Shown: one piece after another, positions 53,631 through 63,527 of the stretch
Layout: each line of letters opens with the position of its first letter
How positions within the stretch are numbered: position 1 is the stretch's first letter
DNA from: an uncultured Bacteroidales bacterium
Lineage (GTDB): Bacteria; Bacteroidota; Bacteroidia; Bacteroidales; UBA932
NCBI GenBank assembly: GCA_949289565.1
Contig: CASEOO010000021.1
Span: forward strand, 1-64,000
Length of the DNA: 64,000 nt
Direction: 5' to 3'
Notes under the pieces: generated by a model
What the model saw: the letters and a program-made list of their open reading frames with translations, nothing else
What the model was told of the DNA's origin: nothing
Database searches by the model: none
Program-made: the position numbers and the translations under genes

Positions 53631-55325
53631 CTACCATCCTGGATTCTGCGGAGCCAGATTAGCGTTCTTGAACAGCTCCGACTGTGGCACCGGATAGAGG
53701 TTCATCCTGTCATTCCAGGTCCTGGTTTCATACAGGAAGCGTCTGTAAGAATAATTGCTTCCTGATTCCTGGGTGATTTCCACGCCGTATATGTCAGTCT
53801 GGGTCTCTTCACCTATCATCCATCTGCGGACATCCCAGAAACGGTGGTCCTCGAAAGCGAATTCGACCCTCCACTCATTCCGAAGAGCCTCGATGAATTC
53901 TTCTTTTCCGGTGACAGCCACAGCAGGCATGCCGGCATTGGCCCTCACCTGGTTCAAAGCCCATGAAGCTGAATAAGGGAAGTCTGCATCTGTATAATCA
54001 GGGCCGCCGAAAGCTTCTATCATGGATTCTGCATATGCAAGCATTGTCTCGGCATAGCGGTATATTATCCAGTGATGCTTGTTTGACACAGGCGACTCGG
54101 GGTCGAAACTCGTGGTTTCCTGAACATATTTGCGCAGGAAATATCCTGTCGGAGACCCGCCTTCAGACACGGCCATATCATCTCTGCCGCCTTTATAAAG
54201 GGCTATGACAGAACCTTTGAACGAATCACCGTTGCACAAGACCGTCCTCGCAAAGCGCGGGTCGCGGTTCAGATACGGACGTGCAGGGTTGAACGCAGGG
54301 TCGTCGCTCACCCATCCTGAAGCCTCCAGCGTGACAGGATATCCATTCACTGTCTGGAAAGCGTCCACGAGGTTCTGCGTCGGATAAGTGCCCATGACAG
54401 CATTGGAACCGTATTTCATGCCTTCGGTAAAACGGATAGGGAAATTGTACAGTTCAAACGTAGTGGAGACATCGTTCTGACGGGCAAGCACCACTTCCGG
54501 AGACAGAGGATTGTTGCACTTGTCTGCCGGGTCCAGCGAATACAGCCCGGTCTCGATTATATCCAGGGCGGCCTCGGCCGACCTCTTCCATTTCGCCACA
54601 TCCATTGAAGGATTATGCAGCCTGCTGGCCGCATAGAGAAGGGCCTTTGATTTCAGCGCCATAGCGAAACCGCGCGTAATCCTGCCTGTCTCGCTGTTCG
54701 CCACTCCGGCATATGAATCCGGAAGCTCCGGAGCGCAAGCGTCGCATTCGGAAACGATATATTCCACCACATCTTCGAAAGACGTTTTAGAAATGCTGTT
54801 TGCTTCCTCTATATCCAGCTTCGTCAGAGGCATCGCTATGTCGCCATACCTTTTGGCAAGCTCGAAGAAGAAAAACGCCCTCAGCACCCTGGCTTCATAC
54901 GGGAAATACTGCATCTGGTCGAGCCAGTTCTGATAGTCAGGGTCTTTCTCGAAACGGGAAAAATCCGTTTCAGCGAAAGACTGCATGAATTCATTGGCCG
55001 CCCTGATGCCGTAATACAGGCTCCAGGCATCGTCCACAGTATTCAGCGCAGACCAGCTGCCGTTGTTCATGTACTGTACTGATCCTCCGGTATCTCCGAA
55101 CTCCGCATCGTCGCTGGCGCAGTCACGCATCGCCCCGCCTATCGCCCCGAAATCCTGAGGGATATAGGAATAGACATGCGTCAGCATCTGCTTGGTCTCA
55201 TCAAAATAGGAGTATACTCCGTCATAGTCCCGCAGGCCGTTCGTCTCGTCGAATTCGAGATAGCCGCAGGAAACGGCAGAGACAGCCGCCAGAAACACCG
55301 ATATTGTCTTGAAAATAGTCTTCAT
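53631..55325 (-). CDS. SusD/RagB family lipoprotein (second pair of PUL 2)
   Basis: A 564-residue SusD homologue (lipobox SAVSC, Cys at about residue 20). The TPR part includes EARVLRAFFFFELAKRYGDIAMPL, and the C-terminal part HHWIIYRYAETMLAYAESMIEAFGG, ALNQVRANAGMP, LRNEWRVEFAFEDHRFWDVRRW and LYPVPQSELFKNANLAPQNPGW. It lies 13 bases after its susC. It is only distantly similar to the first SusD of this locus (58132-59925), so the two pairs may take different oligosaccharides from one glucan. Confidence 0.95.
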   Translation of the reverse strand: MKTIFKTISVFLAAVSAVSCGYLEFDETNGLRDYDGVYSYFDETKQMLTHVYSYIPQDFGAIGGAMRDCASDDAEFGDTGGSVQYMNNGSWSALNTVDDAWSLYYGIRAANEFMQSFAETDFSRFEKDPDYQNWLDQMQYFPYEARVLRAFFFFELAKRYGDIAMPLTKLDIEEANSISKTSFEDVVEYIVSECDACAPELPDSYAGVANSETGRITRGFAMALKSKALLYAASRLHNPSMDVAKWKRSAEAALDIIETGLYSLDPADKCNNPLSPEVVLARQNDVSTTFELYNFPIRFTEGMKYGSNAVMGTYPTQNLVDAFQTVNGYPVTLEASGWVSDDPAFNPARPYLNRDPRFARTVLCNGDSFKGSVIALYKGGRDDMAVSEGGSPTGYFLRKYVQETTSFDPESPVSNKHHWIIYRYAETMLAYAESMIEAFGGPDYTDADFPYSASWALNQVRANAGMPAVAVTGKEEFIEALRNEWRVEFAFEDHRFWDVRRWMIGEETQTDIYGVEITQESGSNYSYRRFLYETRTWNDRMNLYPVPQSELFKNANLAPQNPGW

Positions 55326-55338
55326 ATTATCTCTACCG

Positions 55339-58113
55339 TTAAAAGTTGAACTTGAGTCCCACGTAGTACGATCTCAGAGCCGGGTAAGCCCTGCCAAGCT
55401 GCTCCGGATCGAACATTTTCAGATTGTCTATACTGAAAAGATTGGTTCCCTGTACATACACCTGCATGTCCGCAAATTTTATCATGCTCTTCGGGAATGT
55501 ATAGGCCAATGTCAGGTTCCTCAGCTTCAGGAACGAGCCGTCCCTGAGCCAGAGCGAATTGTTCTGATAGTTGTTCTCATTGTCCAGCGTGGTCAGGCGC
55601 GGAAGCGTTGCTGAGCCTGAAGTATCCGGAGTCCATGGAGTCTCATGGTCCAGCAATGTCTGGGAGATAGTGGTGTTGGATATCAACGGAGTGTAAAGAG
55701 ATGAATTCAGGACATTTACAGTCACGCCTGTCATCCCCTGGAAATCAGCTGATATCTCAAAACCTTTCCAGCCGAAATTCACGCCGAAGCCGAAATACAG
55801 AGCCGGCACTGTGGAATGGTACATCTTGACGTAGTCATATTCATCGATGACATTGTCCCCGTTCTGGTCCTTGTATTTCAAATCTCCGGGACGCACCTGA
55901 GAGAATGTCTGGACGGGACTGTTGTTTATCTCCATCTGATTCCGGAATATGCCGACGACTTCCAGCCCGTAGCATTGTCCGACAGGATTTCCCTTGTGAT
56001 AGAGGTAATCATACGGCTGGTAAGCCTGATTGTCGTTCACAACCTCTGTGGAGAGGAAGGCTCCGTTCGCGTAAACTCCATAAGAGAAATCATTTATCTT
56101 GTCCTTCCAGGACAATGAGGCATCCACTCCACGGTATTTGTAAATGCCTGCACACTGCTGGGCTACATCGATGCCGATGACACCGGAAACATTCGTGGAA
56201 GCCACAAGGATATTGCTCCTTTCTTCGAAAAATCCTTCGGCGTACAGGTTCAGCCTGTTCCCGAAAGCCCTGAACTCTGTTCCGAAAGTCACCTTTCTGA
56301 GCTTCTCAGGCTGCAAGTCTTCCACCGGAAGAGTGCTTTCCTTCATTCCGTAGAAAAGACTGGCATTGTCAGTGAAATAATATGAATTTCCGCCAATATA
56401 CGACTGCCTGAACAGGTCGTGGGAAAGGTTCCCGTCCCATCCGGAGCGTCCGCATGACGCGAATACCTTGAGCAGGTCTATCCATCGCGCGCTCTTCATG
56501 AAATCCTCTCCTGAAATGATCCATGCGGCATTCACAGCCGGATAGTACCTCATGGCATTCCCTGGTTCAAGATATGCAGAACCGGACCAGTTGGAGACAA
56601 TGCTTGCGGAATACCTGTCATCATAGGTATAGGATGCGGTGAGCATAGCGGACAGCCATTTATTGGAGACATTCTGGCCGTTCGCCACGTATGACTGCAT
56701 ATCGTATATCGCGGCTGCGGAAACGGCGTGCTTGCCGAATGCGCGGGCATAGTCTATTTTTGCCTGGAAATCCATCCTCATATCGATGGAGTAGAAACCG
56801 TTTGAATGTCCGAGAGCACGGGAATTGGTGCCGACTGTCTCCGGAGATGTGATGACAGTGCCGTCTTCCGACATGGAGACATTAGAGTCTTCGTAAGCGA
56901 AATTCTTGCTGGTTTCATCAAACATTCTGCCGGTGTTTTCAAAAGATATCAGGAGTTCCGCCCCGAGTCCTTCAGTCAGGACATCAAGATCCTGCCTCAG
57001 GGACATATTAGCCACGACTGTGCCGGTGGTGAAGCGGTAGTTTCCTGTATCTGCAAGCTGGGCAACATGGTTCAGTGAAGTATAAATGTCCGTACCTCCG
57101 TATACTCCGTCATACTGTCTTATCGGGAAGGCGGCAGATGGTATTGCATAGAGATTGCTGATGACATTGGATGTGCCTCTGGCCCTGTTGTACTCGCCCA
57201 GTTTTCCCATGATGCCGAGTTTCAGATGCGTGGTGCGGGTCACTTCCACATCGAAGTTCGACCTGATGCTCAGGCGTACGTCGGACGGCATGGTGGAATA
57301 CCTTGAATCCGTGTTGAGATTTCTGAAAAGCCCGATATCATACATGTAGTCCACTACAGAATAATAGCGGAATCTTTCTGTGCCGCCTTCAAATGTAAGT
57401 CCCAGGCGATAGTTCGATGTATAGTCCTTGTAGACTTCATTCCACCAGTCCACATCAGGATACTCTGTCGGATACTGACCTGTACGGAAAGCCTCCAGCT
57501 CGTAATCATTGTATTTCGGGGAAAGTCCGTCGAGGACCAATGCCTGATTCAGGGACGAAGCGTAAGTATAGGCATCAGCGAATTCCGGTGAACGGAACTG
57601 GGAATTGATGCCGTACTGGAAATCAGCGCCTACGCGCAGTTTGCCGGGAGTGGCTCTGCGGGTGGTGACCAGGACCACTCCGTTGCCTCCGCGAATTCCG
57701 TACATTGCCGCGGCAGCGGCATCAGTAAGCACTGCCACAGATTCGATTTCAGTGGCGGTAATGTCTCTCAGGCTTCCTCTCGGGAAACCGTCCACAAGGA
57801 TGAGCGGAGTCCTTCCGTGAATGGACAGGGAAGAAAGGTTGTCATATGTAGTCCCTGACCCCTGGTAGACGTTCAGCCCGGCGATCTGCCCATAGAGGGC
57901 CTTGGCCGCATCTATATTAGGGGCTTTCTCGAAAACGTCGCGTCCGGCACCGCGGTGCACGAAAGCGCTGCTCCGGTCCAGGACTTCGATGCCATAGCCG
58001 AGACTGATGGTATCCAGGCCACTCTCTATAGCCAAAGTGTCCCTCTGGCCGGCAAAGGACGAGACCGCCGCGGTGAATGATATAAGTGTGATATAGATTT
58101 TTTTCATATTCAT
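55339..58113 (-). CDS. SusC family transporter, reduced form (second pair of PUL 2)
   Basis: A 924-residue TonB-dependent transporter, shorter than the usual 1,000-1,100. The signal peptide ends near SSFAGQ (residue 22); an alternative ATG is two codons downstream. The carboxypeptidase-regulatory domain found in most SusC proteins is absent: only about 35 residues (LDTISLGYGIEVLDRSS) precede the plug, which opens with DAAKALYGQIAGLNVYQGSG and continues with LILVDGFPRGSLRDITATEIES and AAAAMYGIRGGNGVVLVTTRR. The barrel is complete and ends in YYVGLKFNF. It lacks an STN domain and so cannot signal through FecR. It starts 18 bases after the first SusD. Confidence 0.93.
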   Translation of the reverse strand: MNMKKIYITLISFTAAVSSFAGQRDTLAIESGLDTISLGYGIEVLDRSSAFVHRGAGRDVFEKAPNIDAAKALYGQIAGLNVYQGSGTTYDNLSSLSIHGRTPLILVDGFPRGSLRDITATEIESVAVLTDAAAAAMYGIRGGNGVVLVTTRRATPGKLRVGADFQYGINSQFRSPEFADAYTYASSLNQALVLDGLSPKYNDYELEAFRTGQYPTEYPDVDWWNEVYKDYTSNYRLGLTFEGGTERFRYYSVVDYMYDIGLFRNLNTDSRYSTMPSDVRLSIRSNFDVEVTRTTHLKLGIMGKLGEYNRARGTSNVISNLYAIPSAAFPIRQYDGVYGGTDIYTSLNHVAQLADTGNYRFTTGTVVANMSLRQDLDVLTEGLGAELLISFENTGRMFDETSKNFAYEDSNVSMSEDGTVITSPETVGTNSRALGHSNGFYSIDMRMDFQAKIDYARAFGKHAVSAAAIYDMQSYVANGQNVSNKWLSAMLTASYTYDDRYSASIVSNWSGSAYLEPGNAMRYYPAVNAAWIISGEDFMKSARWIDLLKVFASCGRSGWDGNLSHDLFRQSYIGGNSYYFTDNASLFYGMKESTLPVEDLQPEKLRKVTFGTEFRAFGNRLNLYAEGFFEERSNILVASTNVSGVIGIDVAQQCAGIYKYRGVDASLSWKDKINDFSYGVYANGAFLSTEVVNDNQAYQPYDYLYHKGNPVGQCYGLEVVGIFRNQMEINNSPVQTFSQVRPGDLKYKDQNGDNVIDEYDYVKMYHSTVPALYFGFGVNFGWKGFEISADFQGMTGVTVNVLNSSLYTPLISNTTISQTLLDHETPWTPDTSGSATLPRLTTLDNENNYQNNSLWLRDGSFLKLRNLTLAYTFPKSMIKFADMQVYVQGTNLFSIDNLKMFDPEQLGRAYPALRSYYVGLKFNF

Positions 58114-58131
58114 GTTTGTCTAATGTTCTGT

Positions 58132-59925
58132 CTACCAGCCCGGATTCTGGACTATGCCATAGCCCTTGTCCACTTCTGTCTGCGGGAATGCGGCCAGATA
58201 CCATTTGGTATCCCAGTTAACCGCCCAGTTTCTGGTGGCGAGTTCTGTTACCTTGAAGGTGAAAGACTCTGGATCGGTAAGTGTTCCGCCCACTCCTGTG
58301 GGCTGCAGTCCGTAGAGTTTTTTCGTAAAATCCTGATAGCGTCCCCATCTGACGAGGTCGAACCACCTTACTTCCTCATACCCGAGCTCAAGCGCGCGTT
58401 CTTTTATAATTGCCTCCCGGAATTCCTCCTGAGACAGTCCCTGCGGTATTTCCGGCATCCCCACTCGCGCCCTGACATCATTGATCATCTTGTATGCATC
58501 GGCATCAGGCCCTCCATTGTATTCGTTGATCGCTTCCGCATAGCTCAGCATCACTTCAGGCAGCCTGAGGTAAGGCCACTGTATAGGCTTGCCGGCCCGG
58601 TCGCTGTCTTGGTTGAGGACGAATTTCATCTGCAGGAATCCTGTGCCTACAGTATAATTCGGATGGTTCGTGTATACTGGAGCTACAGAACCGTCTCTCC
58701 ATTTATCTCCTGGCACGGCGCATGTTTCATAAAGCCTCGGTTCACGAGTAGGCGTGCCGTCCGCTTCGAAGAAAGGCTGGCGGGGTGGATTCTCCCAGTC
58801 GAAATTCTCGTCGAAGTCTGTACCGTCATCCCAAGCAAACATGTTCACATAGTTCAGAGTCGGCCCTGAATAACGGACTTCTGTCAGGAACTGCTCCAGG
58901 CAGGAAACGTCATATCCTCTCCGTGTAGAAATGAGGACTTCCGTACCTCCGCGGTCATAATAGGCTGACCGGAATGCGGCCCTGTAGCCTTGGTGAGTCT
59001 TCTCCGCGGCCTGAGTCAGCTGGTATTTTCCGTTGGCATTCAGTTCATCGAAAAACTCTTTTCCCGCATCCATGGCTCTTTTCCACCTTTCCGCATCATA
59101 GTTTCCATAGCAGGTATAAGCATCTGCCTGGGGATGCCATGGTGCCGCAGAGTTGAAAGTAGGGCTTGCCGCCCAGAGAAGTATGCGGAGCTTCAGTCCC
59201 AGCGCCCCGGCTTTCGTCATCCTGCCGTTTTCCGTCCCGTCATTCTTCCAGTTCAGATACGGGGAGGCTTCATCAAGGAGCTGTACGATATAGTCTACTG
59301 TTTCCGCGAATGTGGCACGCGGAAAATACATCTCTTCATTCGGCTCAACGGAATGTTTGATGAGAGGGACTCCGCCCATATATCTGAGGAGTTCAGAATA
59401 GGCTATAGCTATGACCATCTTGGCCTCTGAGACTTTCCGCCGTCTGTCCATGGATGAAAGATCCGGAATCCGTTCTGCATTCTCGATGTATATCCATGCA
59501 TAACGTATTGCGCGGTATTCATTTTCCTCTCCGAATCTGTACGCTTCAGTTCCGCGATAGTCTGAGCCGATATTGCTTCCATATGTGCCATTGTAGTAGA
59601 GGTTGACCGGGCCGTCGCTCGGATTGTTCCTGCGGCTGTAATTCAGGTCAGATATGGACTCCAGTACGTTGATGCCGAGTTTGTCGTATTCCTTGCCGTC
59701 ATAACGGTTCTTCAGATACACCGGCAGGCCATAAGGCAGATAAGAGTATGCCTTGACAAGCACTTTCTCTGCGTTGACGGCAGAGCTGAACAGTGTGTCC
59801 AGTGTCGCCCCGGAGCTTTCCGGATGCTCTCCAAGAAAAGCATCTCCGAAGCGCAGGTCATAGCACGAAACCTGCAGCAGCATGACAGCCGCCAAAGCTG
59901 TGATTATAGATAAGTAGTGTTTCAT
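58132..59925 (-). CDS. SusD/RagB family lipoprotein (first pair of PUL 2)
   Basis: A 597-residue SusD homologue with a lipobox (LLQVSC, Cys at residue 21). The N-terminal part has LVKAYSYLPYGLPV in place of the common opening and a TPR helix EAKMVIAIAYSELLRYMGGVPLI. The C-terminal part has WPYLRLPEVMLSYAEAINEYNGG, INDVRARVGMPEIPQG, IKERALELGYEEVRWFDLVRWG and the closing YLAAFPQTEVDKGYGIVQNPGW. Length is in the upper normal range. It follows its SusC by 9 bases. Confidence 0.95.
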   Translation of the reverse strand: MKHYLSIITALAAVMLLQVSCYDLRFGDAFLGEHPESSGATLDTLFSSAVNAEKVLVKAYSYLPYGLPVYLKNRYDGKEYDKLGINVLESISDLNYSRRNNPSDGPVNLYYNGTYGSNIGSDYRGTEAYRFGEENEYRAIRYAWIYIENAERIPDLSSMDRRRKVSEAKMVIAIAYSELLRYMGGVPLIKHSVEPNEEMYFPRATFAETVDYIVQLLDEASPYLNWKNDGTENGRMTKAGALGLKLRILLWAASPTFNSAAPWHPQADAYTCYGNYDAERWKRAMDAGKEFFDELNANGKYQLTQAAEKTHQGYRAAFRSAYYDRGGTEVLISTRRGYDVSCLEQFLTEVRYSGPTLNYVNMFAWDDGTDFDENFDWENPPRQPFFEADGTPTREPRLYETCAVPGDKWRDGSVAPVYTNHPNYTVGTGFLQMKFVLNQDSDRAGKPIQWPYLRLPEVMLSYAEAINEYNGGPDADAYKMINDVRARVGMPEIPQGLSQEEFREAIIKERALELGYEEVRWFDLVRWGRYQDFTKKLYGLQPTGVGGTLTDPESFTFKVTELATRNWAVNWDTKWYLAAFPQTEVDKGYGIVQNPGW

Positions 59926-59934
59926 TGTGACTTT

Positions 59935-62900
59935 TTAGAATGTTAGGTTCAGCCCGAGGCTGTATATCTTGACGAGAGGATAGGCTCCGTTCCTGTCAGT
60001 GAGAGACTCTGGATCGATAAAGTCGAGGCCAGTGAATGTAAGCAGGTTATATCCTGAGAAAGAGACATTCAGAGACTTGACGCCTACGGCTTTCAGCCAG
60101 CCTTTTCCAGGAAAGGTATAGCCGAAAGTGACTGTTTTCAGACGGAGATATGAAGCGTCTCTGAGCCATAGAGTCGACGGCTCTGAATTCCAGACTTCGG
60201 AAGTCTCCGCCGCACGCGGCAAGGTGCCGTCCTGATGCTCCACTGTCCAGCCGTCCTCGTAGAAATATTTAAGGAGTCCGCGGCCTCCGGCATTAGTGTA
60301 CGGGATTCTGTATTCGAGGTCCATGAGCTTGTTCACGTTCGTGGCGCCTGTCCACTGCATGGAGAAATTGAACCCTTTGAAATTGAATCCTGCATTCAGG
60401 CCGAATACATACTCAGGTATAGTGGAGTAACCTGTGACCATCTTGTCATCGCCGTCGACTACATGGTCGCCGCTGATGTCTTCATACATCGCATCGCCAG
60501 GATAAACTTTCGATGACGGCTGAGGCAATGCCGGGTCGAGAACCAGTTCCCCGTCAGGCCCCTCTATGAAATCGCTGTACTGGTACAGGCGGACGAATTT
60601 ATACAGGCCGGTATATCTGCCTACAGAGCCTCCGGTCTGGTTCTGCCATGGGAATTCGCTTTCGACTTCATCCATATAGATGATCTTGTTCCTGGCGAAA
60701 GACACATTGGCTGTGGCATAGTACTCGAAACCGCCTTTGGTCTTGTCGCTCCATCCCAGAGATACTTCATAACCATGATTGTTCACCTCTCCGATGTTCA
60801 GCGACGGGAGGGTAAAAGCTATGATTGACGGAGTGTTGTTCGGTTTCAGGAGTATTCCGGAACGGTGCTCGAAGAAGAGGTCGAAATTCAGGGAAAGCCT
60901 GCTTCTGAGGAATTCTGCATCGATTCCGTAGTTCTGCTTCACAGCCGTTTCCCAAGTGACGCCGTCATTTCCTGCCACTCCTTCCCCGTAAGCTTCAGTC
61001 AAATTCGGATTCGTCTCGCCGAAACTGTATCCTCCATTGGACACCCATACCGTAGGCATGTACATGAAACGTGTAGTCCCCAGGTCATTGCCGACCTTTC
61101 CTATGGAGGCACGGAGTTTCAGGTAGCTGATGAAATTCTGCGTGTCCATGAACGGCTCTTCGCTGATGACCCAGCCGACAGAGCCGGACGGGAACGCGCC
61201 ATAACGGGTCTTTCCCGGTGCGAAGTTCTCAGAACCGTTGTATCCGATGCTGAAGTCAGCGAGATATTTCCCTTTGTAGTTATATGTGGCCCTGCCTACA
61301 AAGCCCACATAGCTGTGAGGAATATACTGGTAAGTGCTTGACTCGCCTGTGCTGTATTTCGGATAATAGTCGCGTGACTGGTTGTAGAGGAACATGGCTG
61401 AGACCTTGTGCTGTCCTTTCGGGCCGAATGCCCTGTCCCAGTTCAGCTTGCCTTCGATGTACCAGTTTCTGTCGCGGCCGTTCTCCTCCTCGTATCTCAG
61501 GACATCGTCCTTGCTTTCAGGGACCAGCACTATAGTCTTGTCATAGTCCGGGTCAGTCATTGGCTTGGAGGGATCATCGTAGAATGAAGCATAATATATC
61601 CTGTTGTACTCGTTCGACCAGGAATGCCTTTTCTTGTGAGTGTTGAAACTGTTGTCATATGCTCCTTTGAGAGTAAGTGAAAGGCCGTCGGTAATGAAAT
61701 CCAGACGCTGGTTGATCTCGACATCGATGTTCAGCGTAGTGTTGTAATATTGTTCATAACCATAGCCGAAAAAAGTGAAATATCCATCTCTGTTCAGCTC
61801 TATTCCAGTCGGAACAGATTCTGCCGGAACGAGAGTTCTCTTGCCGTCTATCAGGCCGGGGCTCACCAGAGGGACAGTCCAGATAGTGACTGCATTCCAC
61901 TCCGAGCCGTCTGTCTTGACTGAAAGCGGGGCCTGCTGCTTGCCGACATAGCCTCCGATATTGAACTTCATGGTTGTGCTCGGCGAGAGGCTGAAATCGA
62001 GGTTTGCGCGGTAGTTATAACGATTGTAGTTGTAATTGTTGTTGTACGGGATGCTTTCAACCTGCTTCAGCACGCCGTTCTGGTACAGATAGCCCATCGA
62101 CACGAAATAGCGGGCGTTCTTGCCGCCTCCGGAGATATTGATATTGTTCTTCGTCTGGACGAAGACATCATTGAACACCTCTTTTCTCCAGTTCTTGTTC
62201 GGATAGAAAAGAGGGTCAGAACCGGTCCTGTACGCCTCTATGGCATAGTCAGTAAAATATTTTCTGGCGTCGGTCTCCCCGTCATTCTGCATTTTCATGT
62301 TCCAGTAACGGGCATATTCATAGCTGCCGACCTGCTCCACCATGGTGGAAGGCTGCTGGAGACCTGTATTCGTGCTCACTGAAATGGAGGGCCTTCCTTC
62401 CTGGCCTCTCTTGGTGGTGATGAGGATGACTCCGTTCGCTCCCCTGACACCGAAGACAGCCGTAGAAGCCGCATCCTTAAGTATGGAGAAATTTTCTATT
62501 TCATTAGGGTCTATCTGGGAAAAGTCACGCTCCACGCCATCGACCAGAACGAGAGGTTTCGAAGCTGAACTGCTGAGCGACCCGACTCCTCGAATGTAAA
62601 TGTCAGCGGCATCTTCTCCAGGCTGTCCCGTAGTCTGGACAGTAGCCACGCCCGGGACCGAGCCTGCCAGCACATTCGTGATACTTGATACCGGAGGCTT
62701 GATGAGTTCTTTCGTATCCACTACGGCCAGAGAACCGGTAATGGTAGCCTTGGTCTGTGTACCATAGCCTATGACCACCACTTCATCCAGCCTCTGCATA
62801 TCGTCTTCCATGGTGACATTCCGTATTTCAGCGGAAGAAGCAGGGAGCTCCACATCCCTGAAGCCGAGGCAGGAAAACACAAGCACGGCATCAGCGCTGG

Positions 62901-63400
62901 CGATTTTCAGCGACCAGTTTCCGTCCAGGTCCGTAGTGACGCCGTTCCTGGTGCCCTTTTCAAGAATGAAAGCTCCCACTATGGGGTTTCCATATGAATC
63001 CTTCACCTGTCCGCCTGCAACATTTCCGGCTTGTTTTGCCGTCGAAGTCTCATTTTCGGTTTCAGTTTCAGGTTTCTGCCAGATCATCACCTGTCTGTTC
63101 CGTACAGAATAGTCTGCATCCGGACCGAGAATCAAGTCCAGCACAGTGTTCAAGCTGACTTCCGTCAATGACACTGTCACTTTCCGGTTCAGATCCATCG
63201 CATCATTCCTGAAGACGAAACGGTATCCGTATTCGTCTTCAATCTGTTCCAGGACTTCGCCCAAAGGCTTGTCCTGGACCTGCAGGGTTATACTGTTCCC
63301 CCCCCCCCTGTGCAAAAACCAGGGTCGAAGGCAGCAGCATGACCGCAGCCAAAATCCACATTGCAAGTCTTCGCCTGCAATTCAAATGTTCATTGATCAT
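59935..63400 (-). CDS. SusC family transporter with STN domain, frameshifted at a G-run (first pair of PUL 2)
   Basis: A TonB-dependent transporter of about 1,150 residues. A good signal peptide starts at ATG 63400 (MINEHLNCRRRLAMWILAAV, ending near VFAQ) but lies one frame away from the rest. The junction is an 11-G run (63298-63308); 10 Gs would join the frames as VFAQGGGNSITL. The remaining frame alone would need a TTG start at 63366 and would lack a signal peptide. Downstream come an STN domain (LQVQDKPLGEVLEQIEDEYGYRF), a carboxypeptidase-regulatory domain (VKDSYGNPIVGAFILEKGT), the plug (YIRGVGSLSSSASKPLVLVDGV) and the barrel, ending in LGLNLTF. The STN domain signals to the FecR anti-sigma factor encoded just upstream. 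It is off by one G as written. Confidence 0.9.
63298..63308 (-). repeat. 11-G homopolymer at the signal peptide/STN junction
   Basis: Eleven consecutive C on the plus strand, G in the gene. Runs this long slip during replication and are also a common sequencing error. The length determines whether the SusC signal peptide is in frame: 10 Gs is on, 11 is off. See the SusC entry. Confidence 0.85.
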
Positions 63401-63409
63401 ATATGGTTA

Positions 63410-63439
63410 ATAAATTAGTGTCTTTCAAGAGGGGCTCAA
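63410..63439 (-). promoter_or_regulatory. Weak promoter candidate for PUL 2
   Basis: On the minus strand TTG at 63439-63437, 19 bases, then TAATTTAT at 63417-63410, which matches the -7 element at six of eight positions. An extracytoplasmic-function sigma promoter is expected here from the FecR/STN arrangement, and I cannot recognise its consensus, so this may not be the true promoter. Confidence 0.3.
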
Positions 63440-63527
63440 AAAGGCATTTTCTGCGTTATACTTGGAATTTGACTTTTTGAAGCCGTTCCTCATTAATCAT
63501 ATGGTTTTAAAAACAAGCCGGCATCAG

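Noticed and set aside
63361..63366. TTG start at 63366 for the first PUL 2 SusC
   Set aside because: It yields a peptide with no export signal, while the other frame gives a textbook signal peptide that joins the protein if one G is removed from the homopolymer.
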